A DNA stretch of 64,000 bases from assembly GCF_032921865.1 (NCBI RefSeq), contig NZ_CP136684.1:726501-790500 (forward strand), given 5' to 3'. Of this stretch, positions 55,924 through 63,702 are shown one piece after another. Each line of letters starts with the position of its first letter. Positions within the stretch are counted from its first letter, which is position 1. The stretch is from Thalassospira lucentensis (lineage in GTDB: Bacteria > Pseudomonadota > Alphaproteobacteria > Rhodospirillales > Thalassospiraceae). The notes under the pieces are model-generated. The model worked only from the letters and a program-made list of their open reading frames with translations. It did no database searches and was not told the origin of the DNA. Position numbers and translations under genes: made by a program.

Positions 55924-57060
55924 ATGCGTCTTCCAAGGTCACAGTTCTTCTGGCAATTGCTTGTTGTCGGTATCCTCGTCTGGCTGGGATATGTACTGGC
56001 CAGTAATATCGAAGCGAACCTGGCGAAATCGAACATCGTTCTGTCGTTCGACTTCCTGTCGGGGCAGGCCGGTTTCGATATCAGCGAGAGCCTTTTGCCG
56101 GTTTCATCGACCAGCAGCTATGGCAGCGTAATCCTAGCTGGCGTTCTCAATACATTGACCCTTGCATTCTGCTGCATAATCGGCGCGACCGTGATCGGCG
56201 TGCTGATGGGGATTTTACGAACAAGCGGCCATTATCTGGGAGAACGGGTTGCCGGATTTTACATCGAGATCACGCGCAACCTGCCCAAACTTCTGATCCT
56301 CCTTGCGCTTTATCTGGCGATGGTGACCGCACTTCCGGTGGTCCGCGAAAGCTGGTCATTTTTCGGTCTTGTCCAGATTTCGAACCGGGCGGTTTATTTC
56401 CCGGTCATTGAACAGGGCATCGGGCTTTATTGGGTGATCGCCATGCTGGTGATCTGGCCGGCCGCCCTTTTGATACTTGGCCGCGTTGCCCACCGGATAC
56501 AGGAACGCACCGGCATCCGGTATCCGGTTGTCTGGCCGGTTTCGATTTTCATTCTGGCGATGATCGCAGTACCTGCGACGACGGGCCTGATTGAATATCC
56601 CCTGTCGTGGCCGGTTCTCAGGGGGTTCGATTTCGCCGGGGGCGGACGGATTTCGGTCCAGTTCCTTGTGCTGGTGCTGGCACTTTCGATCTATCACGGC
56701 GGGCAGGTCGCGGAACTTGTACGTGGTGCCATTCAGTCGGTTCCGATCGGGCAATTCGAAGCAGCACGCGCATCCGGGCTGAGCTTTGCACAGATGACGC
56801 GACTGGTCATTCTGCCGCAGGCCGTCCGGGCGGCCGTGCCATCGATGGGCAACCAGTATCTGAACATCACCAAGAACACCTCGATCGCGCTCGCGGTTGG
56901 TTATTCCGATCTGGTGTCGGTGATGACGACATCGATCAACCAGACATTCCGTCCAATCGAACTGATGACAGTGTCCATGGGTGTTTACCTTGGCATCTGC
57001 CTGATCGTTTCGTGGCTGGTCAATATCTATAACGCGCGAGTCCAGATGGTGAGGGCCTGA
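55924..57060 (+). CDS. aapQ: General amino acid ABC transporter permease (AapQ-like)
   Basis: A 378-residue permease of the His/Glu/Gln/Arg/opine family. It has about eight helices and the cytoplasmic EAA loop (QFEAARASGLSFAQMTRLVILPQA). The N-terminal part with a long periplasmic segment (FDFLSGQAGFDISESL) is typical of AapQ/BztB. A GTG at 55915 or ATG at 55924 may be the start; the former is only four bases from AGGGA. It is the first gene of the operon, although aapJ usually comes first. Confidence 0.87.
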   Translation: MRLPRSQFFWQLLVVGILVWLGYVLASNIEANLAKSNIVLSFDFLSGQAGFDISESLLPVSSTSSYGSVILAGVLNTLTLAFCCIIGATVIGVLMGILRTSGHYLGERVAGFYIEITRNLPKLLILLALYLAMVTALPVVRESWSFFGLVQISNRAVYFPVIEQGIGLYWVIAMLVIWPAALLILGRVAHRIQERTGIRYPVVWPVSIFILAMIAVPATTGLIEYPLSWPVLRGFDFAGGGRISVQFLVLVLALSIYHGGQVAELVRGAIQSVPIGQFEAARASGLSFAQMTRLVILPQAVRAAVPSMGNQYLNITKNTSIALAVGYSDLVSVMTTSINQTFRPIELMTVSMGVYLGICLIVSWLVNIYNARVQMVRA

Positions 57061-57062
57061 TC

Positions 57063-58139
57063 ATGGAACAAACTCTCCGGACCGGAAATGTCACGGCCCC
57101 CACCATCAGCCCTGTCACCATATGGCGCAAAAGACTGTTTGGAACCGTGCGCGACAGCGTACTGACTCTGATCCTGATGGCGGTGATTATCGCCTTTGTC
57201 CGGGTCGCGGTTGACTGGCTGTTTCTTGATGCGGTTACCCCGTGGCGGGATCGGGCCGCCTGTGCGGCAGCCACCGGGGCGTGCTGGCCATTTCTTGTCG
57301 AAAAGCACCGGCTTATCTTGTTTGGCACCTATCCATGGGAACACCAATGGCGCCCGCTGGTTGCCAGCTTGCTGCTGATTGCAGGGGTTGTCGTTTCGAT
57401 GGTGCCGCGCTGGCAGGACAAGCGTCTGGCATGGCTTTGGATCTGCCTTGCCGTCGGGTTTACCGTTTTGATGCGTGGTGGCGTGCCAGGCCTTGAATAT
57501 GTTCAGCCAGAACGCTGGAACGGCCTGCCGGTATTGTTGATGCTGGCGATTTTCGGACTGGTCTTTGCCTTCCCGCTTGGCATTGCATTGGCACTTGCGA
57601 GACATCAGGACCAATTGCCGGCCATTCGCGCAATTGCCGTTCTGTGGATCGAACTGGTCCGCGGCGTTCCGATGATCATGGTGCTGTTTCTCGGGCTGTT
57701 TGTTCTGCCACTTATGATGCCCGACGACATCACGCTCAATCCGCTGATCACGACCATGATCGCATTGGTGATTTTCCATTCCGCCTATTTTGCCGAGTCC
57801 GTCCGCGGTGGTTTGCAGACCGTGCCATGCGGGCAGTATGAAGCCGCCGACAGTCAGGGTTTGACCTGGCTGCAAAAGACCCGACTGATCATTCTTCCGC
57901 AGGCTCTCAAGATAGCGATGCCCGGAATTCTGAACACGGTCCTTGGCGCTTACAAGGACACGTCGCTCGTCGTCATCATCGGCATTCACGACATCATGGC
58001 CACAGCGAAAATGTCATTCAGCGACCCTGTCTGGCAGCGCTACGGGCTGGAAGCGTATTTGTTTGTAGGAGCCTGGTTCCTGGCAACCTGCTGGTGCCTT
58101 TCTTCCTATAGCAGATGGTTGGAGAGAAGAACTTCGTAA
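57063..58139 (+). CDS. aapM: General amino acid ABC transporter permease (AapM-like)
   Basis: A 358-residue partner permease, starting two bases after the aapQ stop. It has the EAA loop QYEAADSQGLTWLQKTRLIILPQA (abridged: QYEAADSQGL) and a loop around EYVQPERWNGLPVLLML typical of AapM/BztC. The N-terminal region carries a cysteine pair (CAAATGACW) in its periplasmic loop. Identity is clear from pairing with aapQ and aapP. Confidence 0.88.
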   Translation: MEQTLRTGNVTAPTISPVTIWRKRLFGTVRDSVLTLILMAVIIAFVRVAVDWLFLDAVTPWRDRAACAAATGACWPFLVEKHRLILFGTYPWEHQWRPLVASLLLIAGVVVSMVPRWQDKRLAWLWICLAVGFTVLMRGGVPGLEYVQPERWNGLPVLLMLAIFGLVFAFPLGIALALARHQDQLPAIRAIAVLWIELVRGVPMIMVLFLGLFVLPLMMPDDITLNPLITTMIALVIFHSAYFAESVRGGLQTVPCGQYEAADSQGLTWLQKTRLIILPQALKIAMPGILNTVLGAYKDTSLVVIIGIHDIMATAKMSFSDPVWQRYGLEAYLFVGAWFLATCWCLSSYSRWLERRTS

Positions 58140-58161
58140 CGGCATTTTAACAGGGAGCCAA

Positions 58162-59205
58162 ATGATGAAAGTACGTTTTGCCTTGCCTGCTGCGTTTGCA
58201 GTACTCGCCAGTCTAACCACTCAGGTTCAGGCCGGCCCCGTCATGGATCAGATCAAGGCGGATGACAGCCTTGTCTGTCTGGTCAATACCAACTCGCCGG
58301 GCTTTTCAGTTCCGGACAGCCAGGGTGTTTATCAGGGTTTCAATACCGATTTCTGTCGCATGGCGGCGGCCGCGATTTTGGGCGATGCCAAGAAAGCCGA
58401 TATTCGTGGCATCGGTTTTTCCGACAGCATGAAAACGATCGTCGCCGAAGGTGCCCACATGGCATCGCGTAGTATTACGCGCACCGGCACCCGCGATGCC
58501 AACCCGGGCATGCGGTTTGTGGCAACGACCTTCTATGACGGCCAGGGCTTTATGGTGCCCAAAAAGCTGGGCGTTACCAGCGCATCCGAGCTGAGCGGTG
58601 CGACGGTCTGTGCCGAGGAAGGCTCCACCACACTTCTGAACATTGCCGACTGGTTTGGCGATCGCAATATCGAATACCGCGTTGAAAACATCGCCGATAA
58701 AACGGCACGCCTGCAGGCATTCTTCTCGGGAAAATGCGATGTTCTGGCCAGTGATCGCACGGCATTGAGCTCGGACCGGTTGCTTGCAGAAAATCCCGAT
58801 GATTTCGCCATCCTGCCCGACGTGATTTCCAATGAACCACTGACCATTCTGACACGCCCCGACGCGACACTTGAAACCGCTGTTTACTGGGCTTTTCAGG
58901 TCATGCTGAATGCCGAGGAAATGGACATCACGTCTGAGAATGTGGATGCGATCATGGCGGACCTTGCAAACCAGCCCCAGGGGGTTGTTCGCCTTCTTGC
59001 TGCGGATTCCGCAGTCGGCGAGATGGCCCAGCAGATCGGTCTTCCGGCTGACTGGAGCTATCAGGTGATCAAACAGGTTGGCAATTACGGCGAAGTATAT
59101 GAACGCCACCTTGGCACCAAAACCACCTTTGGCATGGAACGGGCCGGAACGGTGAATGCGCTTAGCCGGGATGGTGGTCTGCTTTACCCCGATCCAATCC
59201 GCTAG
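58162..59205 (+). CDS. aapJ: General amino acid ABC transporter substrate-binding protein (AapJ-like)
   Basis: A 347-residue periplasmic protein with a Sec signal peptide (cleaved near VQA-GP). The mature start DDSLVCLVNTNSPGFSVPDS and GVYQGFNTDFCRMAAAAILG fit the AapJ/BztA binding protein. Cysteines at about residues 36, 61, 156 and 192 suggest two disulfides. The usual AapJ motifs are recognisable but divergent, so substrate specificity may differ. ATG ATG at 58162 follows CAGGGAGCCAA. It sits between the permeases and the ATPase, an unusual place. Confidence 0.86.
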   Translation: MMKVRFALPAAFAVLASLTTQVQAGPVMDQIKADDSLVCLVNTNSPGFSVPDSQGVYQGFNTDFCRMAAAAILGDAKKADIRGIGFSDSMKTIVAEGAHMASRSITRTGTRDANPGMRFVATTFYDGQGFMVPKKLGVTSASELSGATVCAEEGSTTLLNIADWFGDRNIEYRVENIADKTARLQAFFSGKCDVLASDRTALSSDRLLAENPDDFAILPDVISNEPLTILTRPDATLETAVYWAFQVMLNAEEMDITSENVDAIMADLANQPQGVVRLLAADSAVGEMAQQIGLPADWSYQVIKQVGNYGEVYERHLGTKTTFGMERAGTVNALSRDGGLLYPDPIR

Positions 59206-59217
59206 ATACCCCGGGGC

Positions 59218-59275
59218 GGGGCCGACCAATGAAGACAGCCTGCACGCACCTGTGGTCTGTTAGCAAGTCGGCCCC
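59218..59275 (+). other. Long-range hairpin between aapJ and aapP
   Basis: GGGGCCGAC (59218-59226) pairs perfectly with GTCGGCCCC (59267-59275) across 40 bases in the 148-base gap between aapJ and aapP. There is no T-run. It may protect the aapJ message or tune expression of aapP. Confidence 0.45.
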
Positions 59276-59353
59276 ATTCTGCAGAAACTCGAAACCGCCC
59301 CGGAATACCGGGTGGCGGGGCGACATCCGCCCCGAAGAACAGGGATGGAAACC

Positions 59354-60124
59354 GTGAGCTTAGCAACAACAAGCCCGAACCCGCACCGTACCAGCATGAT
59401 CCACATCCGGAACATGAACAAATGGTTCGGGGATTTTCAGGTACTTAAAGATATTTCACTCGACATTGCCGAAGGCGAACGACTGGTGATTTGCGGACCG
59501 TCAGGGTCGGGAAAATCAACCCTGATCCGCTGCATGAACGGGCTGGAGAGACATCATGCCGGCAAGATCGAAATTGCCGGAAACCCGATTTCGACCGATG
59601 GCAAGTCGCTTGCAAAAATTCGCAAATCGACGGGCATGGTTTTCCAGCAATTCAATCTGTATCCGCACCTGACCATTCTGGAAAACTGCGTTCTGGCACC
59701 GATGTGGGTGCATAAAACGACCCGTAAGCAGGCCGAAGAAACAGCCTTTCGCTATCTTGAACGGGTCAATATCACGGCCCAGGCACACAAATACCCCCAT
59801 CAGCTTTCGGGCGGGCAACAACAGCGCGCGGCAATTGCACGCACTTTATGCATCAGCCCGAAAATCATGCTGTTTGACGAACCGACATCCGCCCTTGATC
59901 CGGAAATGATCAAGGAAGTCCTTGATGTCATGGTCGACCTTGCGCGCGAAAATATTACGATGATTTGCGTCACCCATGAAATGGGTTTCGCACGCCGGGT
60001 CGCCGACCGGATGGTGTTCATGGACCAGGGCGAGATTGTTGAAACCGCCACACCCGATGCGTTCTTTGATGCGCCACAGTCCGAACGCAGCAAGGCCTTT
60101 CTGGCCAAGGTATTCAGTCACTAG
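59354..60124 (+). CDS. aapP: General amino acid ABC transporter ATP-binding protein (AapP-like)
   Basis: A 256-residue ATPase with Walker A CGPSGSGKST, signature LSGGQQQRAAIARTL, Walker B KIMLFDEPTSALDPE and the H-loop CVTHEMGFARRVADR. The segment MNKWFGDFQVLKDISL is the AapP/GlnQ start of the domain. Several starts are possible; the GTG at 59354 has AGGGA eight bases before it, while an ATG at 59345 overlaps that site. It completes an importer with aapQ, aapM and aapJ. Confidence 0.9.
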   Translation: MSLATTSPNPHRTSMIHIRNMNKWFGDFQVLKDISLDIAEGERLVICGPSGSGKSTLIRCMNGLERHHAGKIEIAGNPISTDGKSLAKIRKSTGMVFQQFNLYPHLTILENCVLAPMWVHKTTRKQAEETAFRYLERVNITAQAHKYPHQLSGGQQQRAAIARTLCISPKIMLFDEPTSALDPEMIKEVLDVMVDLARENITMICVTHEMGFARRVADRMVFMDQGEIVETATPDAFFDAPQSERSKAFLAKVFSH

Positions 60125-60137
60125 AAAGTCTCTTTAT

Positions 60138-60614
60138 ATGAAGACAATCTTATTCGTCTGCACCGGTAACACATGCCGGTCCCCGATGGCGGCCGCCATT
60201 ACACGCCAGTATGCCCTGCAGCATAAATTGCCAATTACCCTTCGTTCTGCCGGCCTTCACGCCCGTGAAGGCGATACCATCACCCCTGAAGCAGAATTTG
60301 CGTTGCGCCAGATCGGCATCACCGAAAATCACACGAGCCGGGGTCTTTCACGCGAAATCCTTGAAAGCAGCCATGTGATTTTTGTCATGGAAGCCTGGCA
60401 GGCAGAAGCAATAGAAGCCAGCATGGAAAGCTATGCATTTCCATGCCCGCCCCCGGTTCGAATGCTTGATCATGGGGCAGATATTGTTGATCCGCTGGGC
60501 CGCGGGCAGGCCGTATATGACGAACTGGTTTGTCGTTTCCGTGAACTGATCCCTGCCCGGCTATCCGAACTTGAAATCAGCGCCACTGCCGAAAGCCGCC
60601 GCCGCAACCCCTAG
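60138..60614 (+). CDS. Low-molecular-weight protein-tyrosine/arginine phosphatase
   Basis: A 158-residue phosphatase of the LMW-PTP fold. The P-loop VCTGNTCRSPMA is at residues 7-18 and the general-acid loop IVDPLG near 120-125. The threonine in the loop (CTGNTCRS rather than CxGNICRS) is the mark proposed for protein arginine phosphatases such as YwlE, so arginine specificity is possible. The start is 13 bases after aapP, so it is probably transcribed with the transporter. It converges with phaC 23 bases away. Confidence 0.87.
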   Translation: MKTILFVCTGNTCRSPMAAAITRQYALQHKLPITLRSAGLHAREGDTITPEAEFALRQIGITENHTSRGLSREILESSHVIFVMEAWQAEAIEASMESYAFPCPPPVRMLDHGADIVDPLGRGQAVYDELVCRFRELIPARLSELEISATAESRRRNP

Positions 60615-60637
60615 CATCACCTCAAAAGAGATTGCAC

Positions 60638-61714
60638 TCAGTCTTCCCGAGCAAGCCAATCAAGCATCGGCACCCAGGTTGATTTTTCCGCGCGCGATCC
60701 TACCATCATGCCGATATGACCGGCCGATGGGTGCAATTCGGTTCGCATATCTTCCGGCAGGGCCGCGAAAAGAGCCTGCGCGCTTTCGGGCGGGACGATC
60801 CGGTCATTTTCCGGGATGACGGCAAGTGTCGGGCAGCTGATATCTGTCGGGTTGATATCAATGCCGTCGATCTGCCATTCGCCCTTGGCCGGTTTGTTTT
60901 CCACATACCAGCCGATCAGACAGTCAATCGCCACCCGGCGGGTCAGTGGCACACCGTCATTCAGCCAGTCTTCAAGGGCGACAAAATCATCGGCCTTGGC
61001 CGAACTGGCCGGGATGGATGCAAAGCGGCGAAATTTTTCACCAATCATGAACGGGTCAAGGCTTGCAAACAGGCTTTGCAGCACATCGACCGGCAGGCTG
61101 TCATGGATCGACAGCATATGGGGCAAGGACGGCGCGAAGGCCGCGGCAATGCGCCCCTGTGTCGGACCGGCCGCCATGAAATCCCAAGGGGTCGCCAACA
61201 GCACCAGACGCGATACCTGCGCGGGATCCAGCAGGGTCGCGGCCAGCGCCAGCACGCCCCCCATGCAATAGCCGATCATCGGCACCGGCCCGCCATTCAT
61301 ATCGGCGATATCCTGAAGGGCGGTGACCAGACGACCGGCGATGTAATCATCAAGGCCGTAATTGACTTCTTCTTCGCCGGGATAGCCCCAATCGACCAGA
61401 AGCGGCCGGTATCCGGCCTTGGCCAGAAAGCGGGCGAAGCTGCGTTTTTTGTTCAGATCAAGGATATAGCCGCGGTTCACCAGCGACGGCACCAGCACGA
61501 CAATGCCAAGCGGGCTTTTGGGCTTGGCATCTTCGACCGCACCGTAATCAAGAATGCGGGTTGCACCATCTTCCCAGATCACCGGCGCATCATCGGCACC
61601 GCGTTTATAGCCATGTTTCTGGTAGGCGCGCACACCGTCATGAAAGGCCGACTGGCTGGCAAAGGCGACACGATCAAGTGCCTGCGCGATATCGTCAGGA
61701 TGATGGTTTTCCAT
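60638..61714 (-). CDS. phaC: PHA synthase, class III-type catalytic subunit
   Basis: Polymerises (R)-3-hydroxyacyl-CoA into polyhydroxyalkanoate on granules. With the ATG at 61712-61714 the protein has 358 residues, the length of class III PhaC. The lipase-like box is GYCMGG with nucleophile C150; the other triad members are D304 (ENDRIVPP) and H333 (AGHIGMM), nearly the same positions as C149, D302 and H331 of Allochromatium vinosum PhaC. GEEEVNYGLDDYIAG is also family-like. The frame is open 67 codons further into the upstream gene, but those residues are unlike a synthase. The start overlaps the end of the PhaE-like gene by 20 bases. Confidence 0.88.
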   Translation of the reverse strand: MENHHPDDIAQALDRVAFASQSAFHDGVRAYQKHGYKRGADDAPVIWEDGATRILDYGAVEDAKPKSPLGIVVLVPSLVNRGYILDLNKKRSFARFLAKAGYRPLLVDWGYPGEEEVNYGLDDYIAGRLVTALQDIADMNGGPVPMIGYCMGGVLALAATLLDPAQVSRLVLLATPWDFMAAGPTQGRIAAAFAPSLPHMLSIHDSLPVDVLQSLFASLDPFMIGEKFRRFASIPASSAKADDFVALEDWLNDGVPLTRRVAIDCLIGWYVENKPAKGEWQIDGIDINPTDISCPTLAVIPENDRIVPPESAQALFAALPEDMRTELHPSAGHIGMMVGSRAEKSTWVPMLDWLARED

Positions 61715-62522
61715 CTCGCTCAGGAGTTTCTTCGCCTGCTCCTGCAGTTCCGGCCTCCAGGGCAGAAATTGTTTCCTGAAGATCGGCAATGCGGCGCGCG
61801 AGCTGAGCCAGCTCGTCATCTCGACCGCCAGATGCATCGCCAGCGGCCTTGGCCCCGCGCGACGATTGCTTGCCCTTTTCGGCGGGTTTGTCTGCTGTCG
61901 GTTTTGCGCGCTCATTTTTTCCCTGCCCCGTTTTCTTGCTTTGGCCTGTCTTGTCTATCCTGCCTGCGGCGGCCTTGGCCGTATCGGCATCTTTGGTGGC
62001 TGCGTCCGGATGGGACGTTTCATCGGCGCTGGTTGCGCCCGTCATTCCGGCCATCGTCGCCATATTTGGCGGGAAAGGCCCACCGGGTGGAAAACCGGGT
62101 ATTGCCATTTTTGACATCTGATTGAACATGGCCGCCATCGGATTGACCGCCGGGTCCATCGGCGTGCCCTTCATCATTTCCGGGATCGCTTCGGGCATCA
62201 AACCCGCTGTCATACTCGGAAAACCGCCCGGAACAGCGCCGGGAAAAGCCCCGGGTTTCTGGCCGGTTGCCAGTTGCCCGATCAGCTTGCCCCATGCCTC
62301 GAATCCTTCGCCGATCCGCGATGTATCAGCCCCGAGCGATGCATAAAGCCGCCCGATGGCGCTCGCCGCGTCGGCACCATCGGCCGTTGCGGCAACCTGT
62401 TCGCGCCAAAGGTCCATGAACTGCTGGGCCAGATGATCAAGATGATCGTCAAGTTCATCCTCAAGGTTGTCATTGGGCAGATCGTCGGGATCCTGATCCT
62501 TTTTCGCCCCTGTGTCGGACAA
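61695..62522 (-). CDS. PhaE-like partner of PHA synthase
   Basis: A 275-residue soluble protein. Its N-terminus is strongly acidic (DQDPDDLPNDNLEDELDDHL). Then comes a helical region with FMDLWREQVAAT and GFEAWGKLIGQLATG, a middle of glycine, proline and methionine (GAFPGAVPGGFPSM), a lysine- and alanine-rich disordered part, and a short coiled coil near the end (DELAQLARRIADLQETISAL). Class III synthases need a PhaE subunit encoded next to phaC, and the two tryptophan-containing helices and final coiled coil fit PhaE. Direct similarity is weak, so the call rests on context. It starts with TTG preceded by GGGGGAAGCAACA and overlaps phaC by 20 bases. Confidence 0.6.
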   Translation of the reverse strand: MSDTGAKKDQDPDDLPNDNLEDELDDHLDHLAQQFMDLWREQVAATADGADAASAIGRLYASLGADTSRIGEGFEAWGKLIGQLATGQKPGAFPGAVPGGFPSMTAGLMPEAIPEMMKGTPMDPAVNPMAAMFNQMSKMAIPGFPPGGPFPPNMATMAGMTGATSADETSHPDAATKDADTAKAAAGRIDKTGQSKKTGQGKNERAKPTADKPAEKGKQSSRGAKAAGDASGGRDDELAQLARRIADLQETISALEAGTAGAGEETPERDGKPSS

Positions 62523-62622
62523 TGTTGCTTCCCCCGGTTCTGATACGGATCACGCAGATGACATGCGCCTTGTGACTGGCAAATACTATAGGGGGTTCGG
62601 GCCTGCACGAAAACCAAATCCA

Positions 62623-62639
62623 TTGCTGCGTGGCAGCAA
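62623..62639. promoter_or_regulatory. PhaR operator in the phaE/phaR divergent promoter
   Basis: TTGCTGC-gtg-GCAGCAA is a perfect 7-bp inverted repeat containing CTGC-N3-GCAG, the motif reported for PhaR of Paracoccus denitrificans. It lies in the 323-base gap 62523-62845 between phaE-like and phaR. Further partial sites are TGCTGCGCAAC near 62749 and TTTGTGCAAACGCAAAC near 62765. No gene is seen in the gap. Confidence 0.72.
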
Positions 62640-62845
62640 CCGGGACCAGAGGTTGTTTTTCGCAGCGCACATCGCGTTGAACACTGGACACATTGGAATT
62701 TACACGGCACTCTTATGCACGCTTGAGCAGGCGCAAAATTCAAAATGCTGCGCAACATTCAAATTTGTGCAAACGCAAACAAGGTATTTCATACCGCACT
62801 GCCCAAGCCAAACGTCCGGGAAACAGGGAAGCAGGGAATAACGTC

Positions 62846-63460
62846 ATGACCACGAAAAAATCAGATGATCAGGATCGCGTCGTTATCAAGAAATACGCGA
62901 ACCGCCGCCTCTACAACACTGCGACCAGTTCGTATGTGACGCTTGACCACCTGTCGCAGATGGTCAAGGACAATACCGATTTCGTCGTTTATGACGCCAA
63001 GACCGGCGAGGATATCACCCGTCCGGTCCTGACACAGATTATTGTCGAGGAAGAAAACAAGGGGCAGAACCTGCTGCCGATCAGCTTCCTGCGCCAATTG
63101 ATCGGGTTCTATGGCGACAGCCTTCAGGGTCTGGTACCGAGCTATCTGGAACAGGCGATGCGTTCGTTTGCGCATAATCAGGAACAGATGCGCGAATATA
63201 TGCAGGGCACGATGCAGGGCATTTTCCCGTTCGGCCAGTTCGAGGAAATGAACAAGCAGAACATGGCGCTGTTTGAGCAAACCATGAAGATGTTTTCCCC
63301 CTTCCTTCAGGAAGAGGCCGACAAGGCCAACGGGAAAGCCGATGCAGCCCAGACCGGCAAACCGGCAAAAAATGACGCATCCCTTGATGACCTGAAAAGC
63401 CAGCTTGAAGCGATGCAGGCGCAGCTTAACAGTCTGGTCAACAACAAAGCCAGCAAGTAA
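62846..63460 (+). CDS. phaR: Polyhydroxyalkanoate synthesis repressor PhaR
   Basis: A 204-residue DNA- and PHB-binding repressor. The N-terminal domain, VIKKYANRRLYNTATSSYVT at residues 13-32, is nearly invariant in PhaR and binds DNA. The following segment DNTDFVVYDAKTGEDITRPVLTQI completes the PHB/PHA accumulation regulator domain. The middle, YMQGTMQGIFPFGQFEEM, is also typical. A C-terminal coiled coil (LKSQLEAMQAQLNSLVNN) is present. PhaR leaves DNA when it binds nascent granules, derepressing phaP. The ATG at 62846 follows GCAGGGAATAACGTC. It is divergent from the synthase genes. Confidence 0.95.
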   Translation: MTTKKSDDQDRVVIKKYANRRLYNTATSSYVTLDHLSQMVKDNTDFVVYDAKTGEDITRPVLTQIIVEEENKGQNLLPISFLRQLIGFYGDSLQGLVPSYLEQAMRSFAHNQEQMREYMQGTMQGIFPFGQFEEMNKQNMALFEQTMKMFSPFLQEEADKANGKADAAQTGKPAKNDASLDDLKSQLEAMQAQLNSLVNNKASK

Positions 63461-63497
63461 ACGGCCCCAAACCCGTTCATTTCAAAGCATCACGCAG

Positions 63498-63526
63498 AAA
63501 GCTCCGGATTTTCCGGAGCTTTTTTG
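63498..63526 (+). terminator. Terminator after phaR
   Basis: AAAGCTCCGGA pairs perfectly with TCCGGAGCTTT around TTT, followed by TTTTG. The 240 bases beyond it, up to the next start, hold no recognisable element. Confidence 0.93.
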
Positions 63527-63702
63527 TTTTTGCCTGCGTGTGTCGCGGCATCATTCCTGCATAAACTTTTCATTAACGTTTTTCACCGCCCGGCACCTGT
63601 CGCAAGGCGGCAATTTTTGCCGGGTTTACGCCCCCTTGAATGGAGTCCCTTGCATAAGACCAGTTAAATACCCCGGTTAAACGCACAAAACCGCAAAATG
63701 AC

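Noticed and set aside
61715..61915. A 67-codon N-terminal extension of phaC
   Set aside because: The added residues are coded inside the end of the PhaE-like gene in another frame and do not resemble a synthase N-terminus; the internal ATG gives the normal class III length.
60716..62125. A 469-codon plus-strand frame opposite phaC and phaE-like
   Set aside because: Antisense to a phaC gene with intact catalytic residues; composition is untypical of a protein and no ribosome-binding site is present.
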